A stretch of 64,000 nucleotides of DNA. Origin: Closterium sp. NIES-65. Lineage: Eukaryota; Streptophyta; Zygnematophyceae; Desmidiales; Closteriaceae. Position numbers and translations under genes: made by a program. Positions within the stretch are counted from its first letter, which is position 1. Every line of letters starts with the position of its first letter. Below the pieces are notes generated by a model. The model saw only the letters and a list, made by a program, of their open reading frames with translations, ran no database searches and was not told the origin of the DNA. The stretch spans positions 208,501 through 272,500 of the forward strand of contig CANXME010002101.1 in the NCBI GenBank assembly GCA_948144175.1, read 5' to 3'. Shown piece after piece: positions 43,601 to 56,300 of the stretch.

Positions 43601-46600
43601 AGCCTGGCGCGGTGTGCCACCCGAAGCTACCATCCTCGTTCCCAACCGAGTGGGCGGAACGGGTGGAAGACACAGGAAGGTCGGACGATCCAGGGGGGGA
43701 GGGGGGTTCTATGTACATCTCGTTGTCACCCGTGTTACCAGTGTCTCCTGTGTTACCAGTGTTACCACTCTTAACAGTGTTATCAGTGTTTCTATTGTTG
43801 GCAGCATGGGAGACAGGCAGGGGGCGTGGTTGAGAAGGGAAGGGCTGCCGTGTTGGGGTGTTGAGAGGGCTACGAGAAGGGGAGCGGGGAGGAACGTTCG
43901 GGACAGGGACGTTTGGAGGAGAGAGGTTCGGAGGAAGGTTCGTAGGTGATAGGTTGGGGGGACGGAGGTTGGGAGAAGCACGCCTGGTGGGAGGTGGCGA
44001 AGGGCGGGGGGCAGAAGAGGCGAGGGGGGAAGGGGGAGTGGATAGAGCATTGGGGATGCCAGGAGCAGGAGGGGTGGGTGGGCGTGAAACTGGGGGTGTT
44101 TTTTGAGACGTCTCAAATGCGGTGGGGATGGAAGGAGCAGCAGGAGGGGTGAGAGGGCGTGAGAGTGGGGGAGTGCGGGAACGGTTGTGGGGGGGGCGGG
44201 GGAGACATGTCAAAACGAGACTGTGTGTGGGGACGAGGAGGAGTGGGAAGGGGAGAGGGGGGACGAGGGATTTGCTGAGTCGACTTGAACTGAGGAAGGG
44301 GAGAGGGGTGAGGCGAGGGAAAGGGCGAGCGGTGAGGGGAGGGAAGGGGAGAGCGGTGAGGGGAGGGAAGGGGAGAGCGGTGAGGGGAGGGAAGGGGAGA
44401 GCGGTGAGGGGAGGGAAGGGGAGAGCGGTGAGGGGAGGGAAGGGGAGAGCGGTGAGGGGAGGGAATGGGAGAATTTGGAGTGGGAGATGGGGAGGAGAGG
44501 GGCGGGCATGTGGGCGAAGGAGCTTTTTGCTGCAGGTGGGATGGAAGGGAAGGACGCTGCTGCTGCTGCTGCTGCTGTTGCTGCTGCTGCCGCCCACTTA
44601 AGTAATCCCTTGGGCTTCGCATGCTGTATTGCCCTGTCTCCACCCCATCACCCCTTCCCTCATCACCCCCGCCCTCATCACCCCTTCCCTCATCATCCCC
44701 TCCCCCGTCATCCCCTCCCCCGTCACCCTCTCCCCCATTGCCAGAGTAGACCCGCCCCACTCCTCTAGAACCTAAAGGCATGCTCCCAGAATGCACGACC
44801 AGCTGCATCCCCTGCCAACCCTCTGCCCCCTCACCTTCCTCTCCCTGCCAACCTGCTGCCTCCTCACACTCTCCTCCCTGCCCCCCTTCCTGCCTCCCTC
44901 CCTGCACCCCTCTCCTCCTCTCTCCCTCTCCCTCCTCTCCCTCTCTCTCCTCCTCTTCCTCCTCCTCTTCCTCCTCCTTTCCCCCCTCCCTCTCCCCTCC
45001 AGCACCAGCACCTACCGCACCACCCCGTTCCCCACCCATCCTCACCCCTCTCAGCCCCTCGCCCAAAGCAGCTGCAGCGGCAGGAGGGGCAACACTCCCC
45101 GCATTCCCCTCTAAACCTTTCCCTTGCGCCGACTGGAATCCCTGAGACGCCTGGAAAGCTTGAAAAGCTTGGAAGGACTTGAAAGCATCGGCGCCACTCC
45201 CTGTATTGCCGTCAGAAGCATTGTTTTGGGATGACTGACACGCCTGCATAGACTGAAAACCATTCGGGCCCTGAACGCCACTGCCCGTATTGCCGCCGTC
45301 TGAAGCATTTCTTTGAGACTGAAAAGACTGAAACGCCAGGAAAGCCTGGGGAGAGTGGAGAGGCGGAAAAGGTTCCGGCCCGCTGCCCGCATTCTTCTGA
45401 GATGCCTCAAAAGCTGCCCGAAAAGCATCAAAATCACTGCCCGCGTTTCCCCCGTGAGAGGCACTGAAATGCTGAGAGCTGGTGGGAGGGTTACCGTTAA
45501 TAGAGCTGGTGGGGGGGTTACCGAGCATAGAACTAGTAGGAGGATTGCCGTTGAGGGAACTACTAGGGGGATTGCCAAGCAGGGAGCTCCCAGGGGGGTT
45601 AAATGGGGAGGACGGGTGGAAGGGGGAGGATGGATGGAAAGGGGAGGAGGGGCGCAGAGGCGAACCGGAAAAGGAATAGTTGTTGAAGGAAGAGGCATTG
45701 AAGGAAGAAGCATTGAAGGACGAAGCGTTCAATGAAGAGGCGTTGAATCCCGAGAGGGCCAGGGCAGCTGGGTTGGTGGCAGATAATGCGTGCAGTGCAG
45801 AGGGGTTCAGAGCAGCGAGGTTCAGTGCAGAGGGGTTGAGAGCGGTGGAGTTGAGAGGATTGGCCTGGCTAAGCAACGAGCCTAAGGAGCCCTGGAAGCT
45901 CATGGGAGGAGGACTCATCCCGCCTCGCAGACCGTTCAGTTGCCCGTTCATCTGCCCGTTCAACTGCCCGTTCAGCTGCCCCAACCCCATCAAATTACAC
46001 ATGGGCGCACCCATTCCCCGAGCCTGAGCCAGCAGGGAGGCTTGGGAAGCTGCGAGCATCTGTGCCTGTGCTGCCGCCTGCACCCGAGCCTGCACCACCC
46101 GAGCCTGCTGCATCTGAGCCTGAGCCATAGCCTGGGCCCGAACCTGCACCTCAGTTTGTACCCGAACCTGCGCCTGTGCCATCTGCTGCAAAACGCTCGT
46201 CTCTTGTATAAGCCTCCGAACCTCAGCCTCCTTTTTCCTTAGTCTCTCCTCCTCCCTCTCCGAAACCTCCCTGCTATCCCCCTCGTTTTCATCATCCTCA
46301 TCCTCCTCGTCCTCTTCCTCCTCCTCCCTTCTCCTTCTCCTCCTTTTCTTCCTCCTCCCTTCTAGCCTACTTGATAACCTATTTACTGAGCTCCCTCCCT
46401 CACTCTCGCTCTCACTCTCACTCTCCCAACTCCTGCCTCTGCTCCGGGATAAGTCCCTAGTCCATCCATCCTCCTCGTCCTCCTCCCTTTCCTCCTCTCC
46501 ATTCTCCTCGCTACCCCCATCATCATTATCACCACCACCACCCACATCATCCCCTCTTCTCCTCTCACCCTCACTCACACCCCTCGCCTCCTCCCTTCCT

Positions 46601-49600
46601 CTCCCACCCACATCACGCCTCTCTTCTCTCTCACTACCCTCCAAACGGCACTCCTCCCTCTGACCACTTCTCTTGCCAGACCCCCCATTCCCCTCCTGCC
46701 CACTTCCCCTCGCACCCTGCCCCTGCCCCTGCCTCCCCTGTTGCTGCAGCAGCAGCTGCTGCTGGTACTGCTGGTACTTCTGCAGCAGAGCCATCTGCGG
46801 GGACACCTGTGCACTCATCAGCACCGCACTCGACCCTGCAGCACCCATAGCACCGCACCCCAGCATCCCCGCTGCAGTTGCAGCAACCCCAGCACCAGTT
46901 CCCGCAAGCCCCAGGGCCCCAGACGCCATCCCTGCGGCAGCACCAGCTAAACACCCTCCAGCCGCCGCCGTGCCAGGGGCACCGCAGAAAAACCCCCCTC
47001 CAGCCGGGGAGACCCCTAAAGAAGCCCCTCCAACAGGCAGAGAGACGGAGTTGCTCTGTTGGGACTCTGCCTGTAGGCCTACTAATGCCCTGAGATGCAT
47101 TGACGGCCCTGAGAGAGGGTGGAAGAGAGGGATGGAGAGAGTGGGCGGGGCTAGAAGCTGGTTCGGGAGGAACTGGTTCGGGAGGAGCTGGTTCGGCAGG
47201 AACTGGTTCGGAAGAAGGGGGTTCGGGAGGGCCTGATTGGGAAAGGCAGGGGAAGCTAAGGACTGGAAGGGAGAGGTGCTGAAGAAGTGAGGGGGAGGGG
47301 AGGGAGAGGTGGGGTTCACGCCAGTAAGATTCACACCAGTTGGGTTCACGCTAGTGGGATTTATACTGGTGGGAAGACCTGGCAACTGAGTGCCAGGCGC
47401 AGGGGCATTTGGAGTGGCAGCAATGGCAGCAGAGACAGCAGAAACGGCTGGGGCATCGGAAAGGCCTTGAGGGCAGGGCGATGCGAAGGAGGGGAAGGTA
47501 TTGCTGGTTTGGAGAGGTGCTGAGAAGGGATTTGGCAAGGTGGAAAAGGGGTTGGATGGAGGGGTGGGGGAACGCTGCTGCTGCTGCTGCTGCTGCTCCT
47601 GCTGCGATTGCAGCTGTTGCTCCTGCTGCTGCTGGCGCTGCTGTTCCTGCTGATGGCCATTCCTCATTTCCTCTTCCAGCCTCTGCATCCTCAACAGCAC
47701 CTCCTCCTCACTCTCCCTCTCCCTCTCACTCTCCCTATCATTCGCCCTCTCACTCGCCCTCCCCCTCTCACTACTCCTCCCCCTCTCACTACCCTCTGCT
47801 TCTTCCCTCCTCATCCCCTGCCGTTTTCCCTTCCCGCCCACGCCCCACCCCGTCTCCCTCACGCTCCCTCTGCTCCCCTCCTTATAGTCACATCCATCAT
47901 AACCACTTTCCCTCATCCCCACCATACCACCCCCCTCACTCCCCATTCGGCTACCCCCTCCCCTCCCTCCTGCCTGGGCATATGCGTTATAATCCCTACC
48001 ATCGCCCTCTCCGCTATAAGCAGCGGGAGGGGTGGCGCGCGCGGGGAACTTAGGGGGCCTGCTATTGGCGGACGGGGGGCGCGCGCCACTGGGGCTAGAC
48101 TGGCGGCGGCGGGTGATGCGCTCAAATAGCGCCAGGGGACGGGGGGAGGGGGAAGCGCTGCTAGGGGCGGCGGAGGGGGCGGGGGAGATAGAGGGGGACG
48201 GCATGCGGGGGATGGGTGAGGTGGTCCGGAGCGCGGGGGACGTGTGGGGGAGGGGTGAGCGCGGGGCAGAGGAGTGGGGAGAGCGGGGGGCGGAGGAAAG
48301 CGGGGAGCGGGGGGCGGAGGATTGGGGGGAGCGAGGGGCGGAAGAATGGGAAGCAGAGGTGGTGCGTCGAGTGACGAGTTCAGGAGACTTGGAGGGGCGT
48401 CGCTGGTGGGTGGGTAGAGGTGGACGGCCGAACGCGTCCCTGTGCTGCCCCCTCTGCTGTCGCCGCGGCTCATCCCGCTCGTCCTGCTCCTCTTCGCCCC
48501 GCCCGTCCTCCTGTCCCACTTGCGAGTGCTGCTGCTGCTGCTGCTGTTGCTGGCCCATGAAGCTTTGAAAGGCCAGAAACGCGTGTATCGACTCAGGAAA
48601 GACAGGAGGAACCGCGAACGAGCCCTGCTGCCCTCCTTCCTGCTGCTGCTGCTGCTGTTGGGTCATGAAAGCCTGGAAAGCCATAAAGGCTTGCATCGTT
48701 TCAGGCGTGTAGAGTGGCGACTGCTGCTGCTGCTGCTGAGGGTCGCCGCTGTTTTGGCTCTCGCCATTTTTCCTCCTCTTGACAGAAACATGCTTTGGCT
48801 GGGCCCAATGCTCTCTCCCACTCCTCCCGCTCCTCCCACTCCTCCCGCTCCTCCCGCTCCTCCCACTCTTTCCACTGCGCCCGCTCCACCCGCTCCTCTC
48901 ACTCCTCCCTCCAGGCGACATGCTCCTCTTTCTCCCCCCCTGCACGCCATACTCCCTCGGGCTTCTACCCATGCCCACCGCCCCACCTGCAACACCCATC
49001 GCCTCCGCCTCCGCACGCATAAAGTCCATGCCAAGACGACCAAGTCGACCCACCCCCGGCACATCCTCCTCCAAACAGGCGGCCCCACCCCCCATGCGAC
49101 CCAGATTATCCATACCCGCCGCCCCCGCCGCTGCCGCTGCCGCCGCCGCCGCCGCTGCTGCCGCTGCCGCTTCTCTGCGTCCTCTCACGTCCCTCACTCT
49201 CCCCCTCTCTCCGGCGCTCAAATCCTCCGAATCTATAGACTTGCGCGATGGTCGTTTCCCCCACCTGTCGTTTCTCGCCTCCATCTCCTCGCCGTACGCC
49301 TCCATGCCTGAGCCTGACGGGCCTGCAGTAACCGGGTTACCACACCAAGCCTGTCGTTTACCCCAGCGATCCTCCTCGCCAAACGCAGCTTCCGTTTGCT
49401 CCATCGTTCTCCCCTCCTGCTCCCGCTGCTCCTGCTGCTGCTCCTGCCGGCGCAACTGCTTCTGCTGTGCCTGCTGCCGCACCCGCTGATGCTCGTACTC
49501 ACGCTCAGAACCCCACGCTCCGCTGTTCCCCCCTTCCTCCCATCCCATCCGCTCGCCACCCACCCCTGCCTCTGCCTCTGCCTCAACCTCCGCGTCAAAA

Positions 49601-51694
49601 TCACGGCCTGCTGCTCCCCAAGCAGTACCGATCTGAACCTTGATCTTCTCCGTTCCTGCCGTTCCTGCCCTTCCGAAAACAAACTTCCCTCTGCTGCTTC
49701 CTCCGCCTCCTGCCGCCGCTGCCGCCTCTCGGCCGATATTCCCCCGCCCAATCGCCGGCTCGCGGTCTCTCGGCCGGGCGAATAGCGCGCGTTCCCCGTC
49801 CGCCGAATTCTCCCGCCCGCGCCCGCGCGGCAACCGTGCTTCCGCCCTCTCCTCCTCCCCCCCGCGCAAAACAGCCTCTTCCCACTCGTTCCCGCTCGAG
49901 CGTCCGGTGAATGCGCCACTCCGCGGAGAAATCCCCCGCTCGTCCGCGCCCGCGCCCTCCAACCCCGCGCGTTTCCCCCTCTCAGGGAAACGCGACAGCG
50001 CGGGGGGCAAGCCGGAGGGAAACGGCGACGGCAGATCAGAGGGAAGGGCACCAAAACCGGAGGAGGAGGAGGGGAGGGACGCGAAGACGGACGAACGAGC
50101 ACCCAACACACCTCTAGGGCATCCGTAGGACGGCGCGGGTCTCCTTTCACCAGCCATAGCAGCGCCAAACGCGGCGGGTCCGTCGCCGTCCATCCCTCCG
50201 GGCATAACTCCTTGTACTGAACCCAACGGGCTGCCCTCGTCCCCGTTAAAAGCACCTCCGCTGCCGTCACACACCCCATCCGGAAGAACAGGCGGCGAGC
50301 GCGATTTTTCGAGTCCGTTAACCCACGTCCCGTTTCGTTGCGGTTGACCGTCGGCGAAAACTGGAACTGCACCGTCAACCGCCGTCAAGTTCCGCCTGCT
50401 CCGTCCCGCGCCGGCCTTCAGCGCGGGGGGGAAGTTCCCCCCACCAGTTTCCGCGCCCCTTGCGCCGCCGCCAGCTTTCGCGTAGCCTCCCCCGACGGCC
50501 CCCTCGCAAAGCCCCGTCAACTCTAACGGAAAGGCCGCGCAAGGGCTGCCGGTCAGACTTTACTGGTAAGTTCGAACCCGAGCGCGGATCCACCCGCTCG
50601 CGCGGGCCGTCCTCCGCAATCACGCGCTGGTTTCCCCGCCTTGCGTCCCCGCTGCCGCTCCCACCCACGTCGGCGCGCTCGCTTCGCCCCTGAAATTGCG
50701 ACGTGTCACGCCCTTGCGGCGGAAAGCGGACCTCCTGTGAGCCCCACGGCCGATGCGAGCTCTCCCCCCTCCTTTCCCCTTGCAAAGCAGCTCGATCCCA
50801 GTTACCTCGAGACGCTCCTTCCTCTCCCTCCCCCTGTTCCTCCGCCGATCTTTGCGACACCCTCCCGCCGTATTCTTCCCCCGCGGCCCCCCTGTCATTC
50901 ACCCATCGTTGCCCTTCCGCCAATGGGCAGCCCGCATCCCCTTCCCCCCCGTCGTCCTCAACCGAACGCGATAGCGTCTCAACCACATGACGGGCGAACC
51001 TCGTATTCGGGCTTACAACGGGACGGGATCCCTCGCTTGAGTCCCCATCGTTAGAAAAACGCGGTAGAAACGAAGTCTCTTCCGCTAAAACGAGCGCTTG
51101 CGACGTCGAGGCGTTGGCGAAACGTTGTCGATACTCGTGCTCTGAGTACGGTAACCCTCCTCGCTCCGCGTATCGTAATCCTTCGCCTCTCTGCCTATCG
51201 TATTCCCTTACGTACTCCATGCCTGTTTCTGCAGCTAACTCTACAGTACAATCGTACGCGTTACTAGGTTGATTCTCGTTTCGACTAACGTCCGCTCTAC
51301 TGTACACAAAACGTCTCGAGCCTCCAGGAACACCTCCGCTATTCACACGAGCGCGCTGCGCCGTCGGATCTGCAAAATCGACGGTCCGGCTTTCCGCAAA
51401 CTTGTTCTGCTCCGTTCCAGGTCGCGGTGCTACGAGTTGCTCAAACGAAGATGGCAAATTTTGATGCAACGAGGCGGCTCGACTTGCTATCGCGTGTCTT
51501 GTTGTCGCGTTTATGGGAGTGACGTAGCTCCCGTCCAAAGAGGTCGGATGGCTTTCAGCTAATTCTCTTGCGTCGGGTAACGCACTCGAAAAGCCGGGAT
51601 TGCGGGATACAAACGGGGACGGAGTGTAGCGACGGGATACTTGCATGGGAGGCGGTGACCGGGCAAGCGATGAGGTCATGACGACGCCATCCAT
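40626..51694 (-). CDS. giant low-complexity protein with C-terminal pseudokinase domain
   Basis: The coding region runs from an ATG at 51694 to about 42340, then exons 41950-41677, 41402-41160 and 40886-40626 in consistent phase. The long first part is open on the minus strand but switches frame twice (between about 50560 and 50375, and between 44597 and 44113), in homopolymer and minisatellite DNA. These are sequence errors, real frameshifts or unseen introns. Its >3000 residues are disordered: poly-Gln, poly-Gly, Ser/Pro and Asn-rich segments, RSG repeats, a Glu/Arg-rich stretch and AFQ-type repeats. The C-terminal ~300 residues have a MAP3K-like kinase fold: KHENIVPCVGAI, AFHSLGIPHGRVRTSSVFV, VPWCSPEEIRK, MWAVGCLAVHMATGALPW, CLDRDPSRRPTAARLVDHPF. 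The active-site Lys (VVQRVHV), the HRD motif (HGR) and the DFG motif (AGTS) are all replaced, so catalysis is unlikely. Confidence 0.7.
41466..41625 (-). pseudogene. fused copy of two kinase exons inside the intron between them
   Basis: Read on the minus strand, LTECGPIPEETLAFCPCQ (end of the upstream exon) runs directly into VVEALTAFHSLGIPHGRVCT (start of the downstream exon) with no intron between. The copy ends at GATGGC next to a degenerate palindrome (41446-41466). Confidence 0.88.
42016..42121 (-). pseudogene. copies of the HENIVPCVGAI exon start
   Basis: 42016-42080 repeats the start of the exon at 41950 (HENIVPCVGAIRTTAPSPATG). A second copy of only the first ~20 bases follows at 42101-42121. 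A palindrome (42082-42101) lies exactly between the two. Confidence 0.85.
43128..43322. repeat. (CCT)n microsatellite encoding poly-Gly
   Basis: About 60 near-perfect trinucleotides, read as poly-Gly on the coding minus strand. The reading frame stays open through it. Confidence 0.95.
44330..44472. repeat. 24-bp minisatellite in the giant gene
   Basis: Six units around GGTGAGGGGAGGGAAGGGGA. One of the two apparent frame switches of the gene falls in or near this array. Confidence 0.9.
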
Positions 51695-53379
51695 CAATCG
51701 GATCCGATTACAGATCGAACCCGAAAGAATCCGTGTCGCGTGCTCGACCTAATTATGAACATAAGCTTGATAAAAAAAGGCTTGCGAAGACGGGCCTTCG
51801 ATATCGTAATTCGTGAACGACGGCAGGTTACAGGCTCCGCAAAGACCGTTGGTGAAAGAACTAGTATCTTGTATGAAACGACGTAGTAAGCGGGCAAACG
51901 TTTCAGCAGTTTAATTGTCGAAAGTACGGAATGTCCTGACAGCCGAAGCTCAAGTATGCACACGGTACACAGAAACAGGCGTTCACAAGATAACCCTAGC
52001 AAATAAGCCTCCCAGAACAAGCACGCAGAGGTTTCAGTAGTCGGTCTCTCCTTGCCGCTCTCGCAGCCTTCAGTGGAATGGAGGAGATAACAGAGATGCA
52101 CGTGAGGAGTGTGGTTGAATGAAGCTGCTGTGTGAGGCGTGAGGGTGAAGGGGGAGCAACTGGCTCGAGTGTGAGGGATGCGTGGGATGGGAGCCTGGGA
52201 GGTAAAAGGCGGTCTGTTTCTGTTGTGGCAGTGTGGCGCAACGGAGCTTGTTGGGGGGAAGACAAGGTTGGGGGGAAGGGGAAGCTTGTTGGGACAGAGT
52301 TGCGCACGGAAGCCCAGCGCTGGTCGGCACTGTTTGGTTTTTCCCGTCCGCGCTGCTCCAACAAACCCCAAGGCTGAGATATTCCCCCACCGCCACTGGC
52401 AGAGCGAAGAGCAGCGGAGAATCCTTCCCTTGCCTGCGTAGCCTGGGTGGCTGCCAGTCTGCCGCCAAACCGCCGAGAGGTGACGAAAGGCTCTGCCTAC
52501 TTCCGCGGAAACTGTCAGCAGAGGAGCAGCGCGACAAGCTCAATGCCAAGTGCACGAAATGGCTCAAGGGGATAGATTGGTTGGCGGGAATGCTTTGCGT
52601 GTGGACACGGTGACTGTTCTGAAGGATTTGGTTTCATCCCTGCTGCCCGAAATTGTTGCTTTTTTAACAAAAGCGCCAGTCTCTCCAGACTGGCCAGTGA
52701 CGACCCTAGATTTTGCCTTGCTTCAGCTGCCCCGATTGCACCTCTGGTCAACGTGTGCCAGGTCATTAAGGAAAATCCGATTTTCTGCAACCTTGCCACC
52801 GCGAGTCACGTGACACAAGTGATAATTACCGTCGATGGAAGTAGGTTTTCTGGTTTGAACGGTGAGATCAACCTAGGAGTAACGACTTTTTGGCTGATTG
52901 TCAATCGCTATCGGCCATGTATCGAGCGGCGCGTCTGAGCGATTGTGTGCGAGTGGCTAGCGTGTGAATCTACATCGAAATATCTTTAAAAAAAGCGTCA
53001 GCAAGCGGAACAATTTTGACAGCGTGGATTGCCCAGCGCTGAGCACTTTTCCGGATTTCAAGTAAAAAAGGCATATCTCGGATACGTCCGCGTGGTCCTG
53101 AAACATGCACGTGGACTTGAACAGGAAGAACTGCCAGTGCTCAATAACAGTATATATACACCAAGAACTTTACAATGCTAGTTATTCCCACACCACATAC
53201 TGTATTATATACCTACAGTAAAACGCTTCAACTTGCCTTTAAACCACTCTTCCTTGGAAACCCAAAACGCCTCATCCCACTCCATGTCCTCCCTGGTATG
53301 AGATTTATACACACCTATTCAGCTTGGTACAATGTATTATGCTTTATGGGAATGTTCAATTATGGGTTAACTGTAGTAG
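51695..53379. other. intergenic, no recognisable gene
   Basis: Presumed promoter of the giant gene on the left; the rest has no supported frame on either strand. Confidence 0.5.
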
Positions 53380-56300
53380 TCAATGAGCTGGGACGACTAT
53401 CATGATGGTCACGTCCCCAGCATCCCAGTGGTGTGCCTGCACCCAGAAAGACACAGGAGAAACAAATAGTCGGACAAGCAGACAGATAAAATCCATGACT
53501 AGGCGGATGGGGCTGACTAAGAAGAAGAAGCCATAAATCCATCAAAGCACACAACGGATGAAGTGAACCCACGCCATCAATGCTTTGAATCATGAAGGGC
53601 ACCGATACGGTAGGTGAGCCTTGCAGGGCACTAGGCACAGGCAACGTAGGGGGGATCCCTTCGACGACGTTATACCGGCTAAAATATCCATTGTCACGTG
53701 TGAAATCGGAAGTGCATCACATCTCATATTTCAAAAGAATGTCAATACTCCCACAAACGGAGAATGTTGATCGCAGAATGTCAAACTCACCTGGGGCTCG
53801 TGTGAGGCAACCAGCACGCGCAGGCAGGTGTGCAGGGAAAAGACGGAGCGCGGCCACCCCATGGAGTGGGCGGCACTGGCCTCGTGCGCCGTCCACATCT
53901 GCATGCTGCCGTCCGCTGCTATGGCGCCCCATGCAACTTCCTCGAGGTATGAGCGCTCCTGTAGTGGTGTGCAGAGACACGTGTGATGTGAATGGTGTTA
54001 CGCACATAAGCTTTGAAGTCTGAAACCCCATTGTGCTAGGTGCATGGTGGCTACCCCAGTGGTGTGGTAGGGAAGGTGCTTCAATGCACCAACTTTTTAT
54101 TGTGCATTTTGTGGTAAGACACATGCCACAAAGTGACTGTTGTGTCAACTCAAAAGCCATCTCGCATTGAGTCGACTCATAAGTCAAGACAAATGGTCTC
54201 TGCCTGTTGCAAAGGTACGCATATCTCATGCCACAACCTAGCAGCCTTGACCCTCAGCACCACACCAGCCAACCAGCACTTACCATGGGAGAAGACGCAA
54301 GGTGTCGTGACGACCACGTCAGCCCTAACCCCTACGTTCCCCACACTTCCCTCCTCCATTTGAGGCGCATAAAAAATTGTCTCTTACCCACCATTATTGA
54401 GGTGCCTCAAAAGCACTTACCATGGAAAAGACAAGAGGTGTAGTGATGACCACGTCAGCCTTAACCCTCATCTTCCCCACACTTCCCTCCTCCCCTTCTC
54501 TATCCCAACTCCCCTCACTACCACCGTCCACTCCCCTCACTCCTCCCCCTCCTCCTCCTCCTCCTCCTCCTCCTCCTCCTCCTCCTCCTCCTCCTCCTCC
54601 TCCTCCTCCTCCTCCTCCTCCTCCTCCTCCTCCTCCTCCTCCCCCTCCCGCTCCCCCTCCCCCCCCCTCCCCTCCCTCCCCCTCTCTCCACATCCTTTTT
54701 AAGCTCCCAACGTTTAATCACCTCTCTGGTCCCCGCACTACCCCTCAATACAGTCACACTCAGCTCAGGCGCTCTTTGCTCCAGAAGCCCCTCCCATGCC
54801 GCTACAGCCGAGCCAGGCACCACCAGCAGACTCGGTCTCATGCGCCCGGCTGTAGCGCCAGGAGCACCTGCTGCACCTGCAGCGGCTGTAGCGGCTGTAG
54901 CGGCAGCGGCAACAGCGGCTGCTGTGGCTTCACTGGTTGCAGCAGCTGTGGCATTTGCAGCTACGGGAGCAGAGGCGAGGTGTTGAGAGGTGACGGGCGG
55001 GTGGGCTGATTGCTGGGAGTGGAAGTCACGAGAGAGGCTGCACAGGAGCGCAGCCAGCACTAGCCGGTTTGCCTGGTGGGGAGAGAGAGGGAAGAAGTGA
55101 GGAGAAGGGAGCGGGGAGAAGGGCAAGAAGGTCAAGAGACGGGAGTGGAAGTCACCAGAGAGGCTGCACAGGAGCGCAGCCAGCACTAGCCGGTTTGCCT
55201 GGTGGGGAGAGAGAGGGAAGAAGGAGGTCATATGAGTAAGTGAGGAGAAGGAAGAAGCAGAGAGAGGGGAGAAGGGAGGACGGGAGAAGGAACGAGCAGA
55301 ATAGAGGGGGGTGCGTGGGCCAAAGGAGAAGGGAGACTGGTGAGAAAGGGACGGGCGGTATGCAGACTACCAATCACACCTCACCTCCTCTCACATCTGC
55401 CTGCTCATCTCACATCTGCCTGCTCATCTCACATCCGTTCGTGAGTCAACCTATTGTCACTAATTTCACCACTCATCCCCCCCCTTCTCGTCCCCTCCCT
55501 CACCCAAACTCACCTCACAACTCACTCCTTTCAGCACGGCCCACTCTCCTTGCTACCTGCTGCTCTTCCTCCTCCCTCTCGTCTCGCTTCACCCCCGCCA
55601 CTCTCCCCACCCCCAGCAGTCCACTCTCCTTGCTACCTGCTGCTCGTCCTTCACCCACCCAAACTCACCTCATAACTCACTCCTTGCAGAACGGCCCACT
55701 CTACCTTGCTACCTGCTGCTCCTCGTCCTTCCTCTAGCCCCCCCCCACCCCCCCTCCCCCCGCCACTCTCCCCACCCCCAGCAGTCTGCACTCCCTCCAC
55801 CGGCTCACGCCTTACCGCCTTCTCTCCCTCCCTCTCCCTCCCTCTCCCTCCCTCTCCCTCTCCCTCTCCCTCTTGTGAGAACAGGAGTTAGGAGTGAAGT
55901 TGATGATTTGATTGTGAATCATGGGGGTATACATAGTAATGGGGTTGGATGTTAACCTAAGGTGACATTATTGGACCCCAACCAAGAAGTTGGGTTGGGA
56001 GATTATTGGTGGGGTCCAATAATGTTGGCCAAGTTGGGGTTGGGCCAACATTATTGGACGGGGCCAATAATTCTACCCAACCCAACCTTTTGGGGTCCAA
56101 TAATTGGACCAAGGTTGGGTTCCAACCTACAAACTGGGTTACCCCTATTTGTACACCCAAACTAAGTTTGGGTGCTTAACTCTAGCCTATCCTATAGTAT
56201 ATATGCAGGTTACAAGAGGAGAGGGATTCTAACACAACCCCTTAACCTACAGAGATGCGGAAAGGCTTGAGGGAAGCAACTCCTGAATCAAAGCGCGCCT

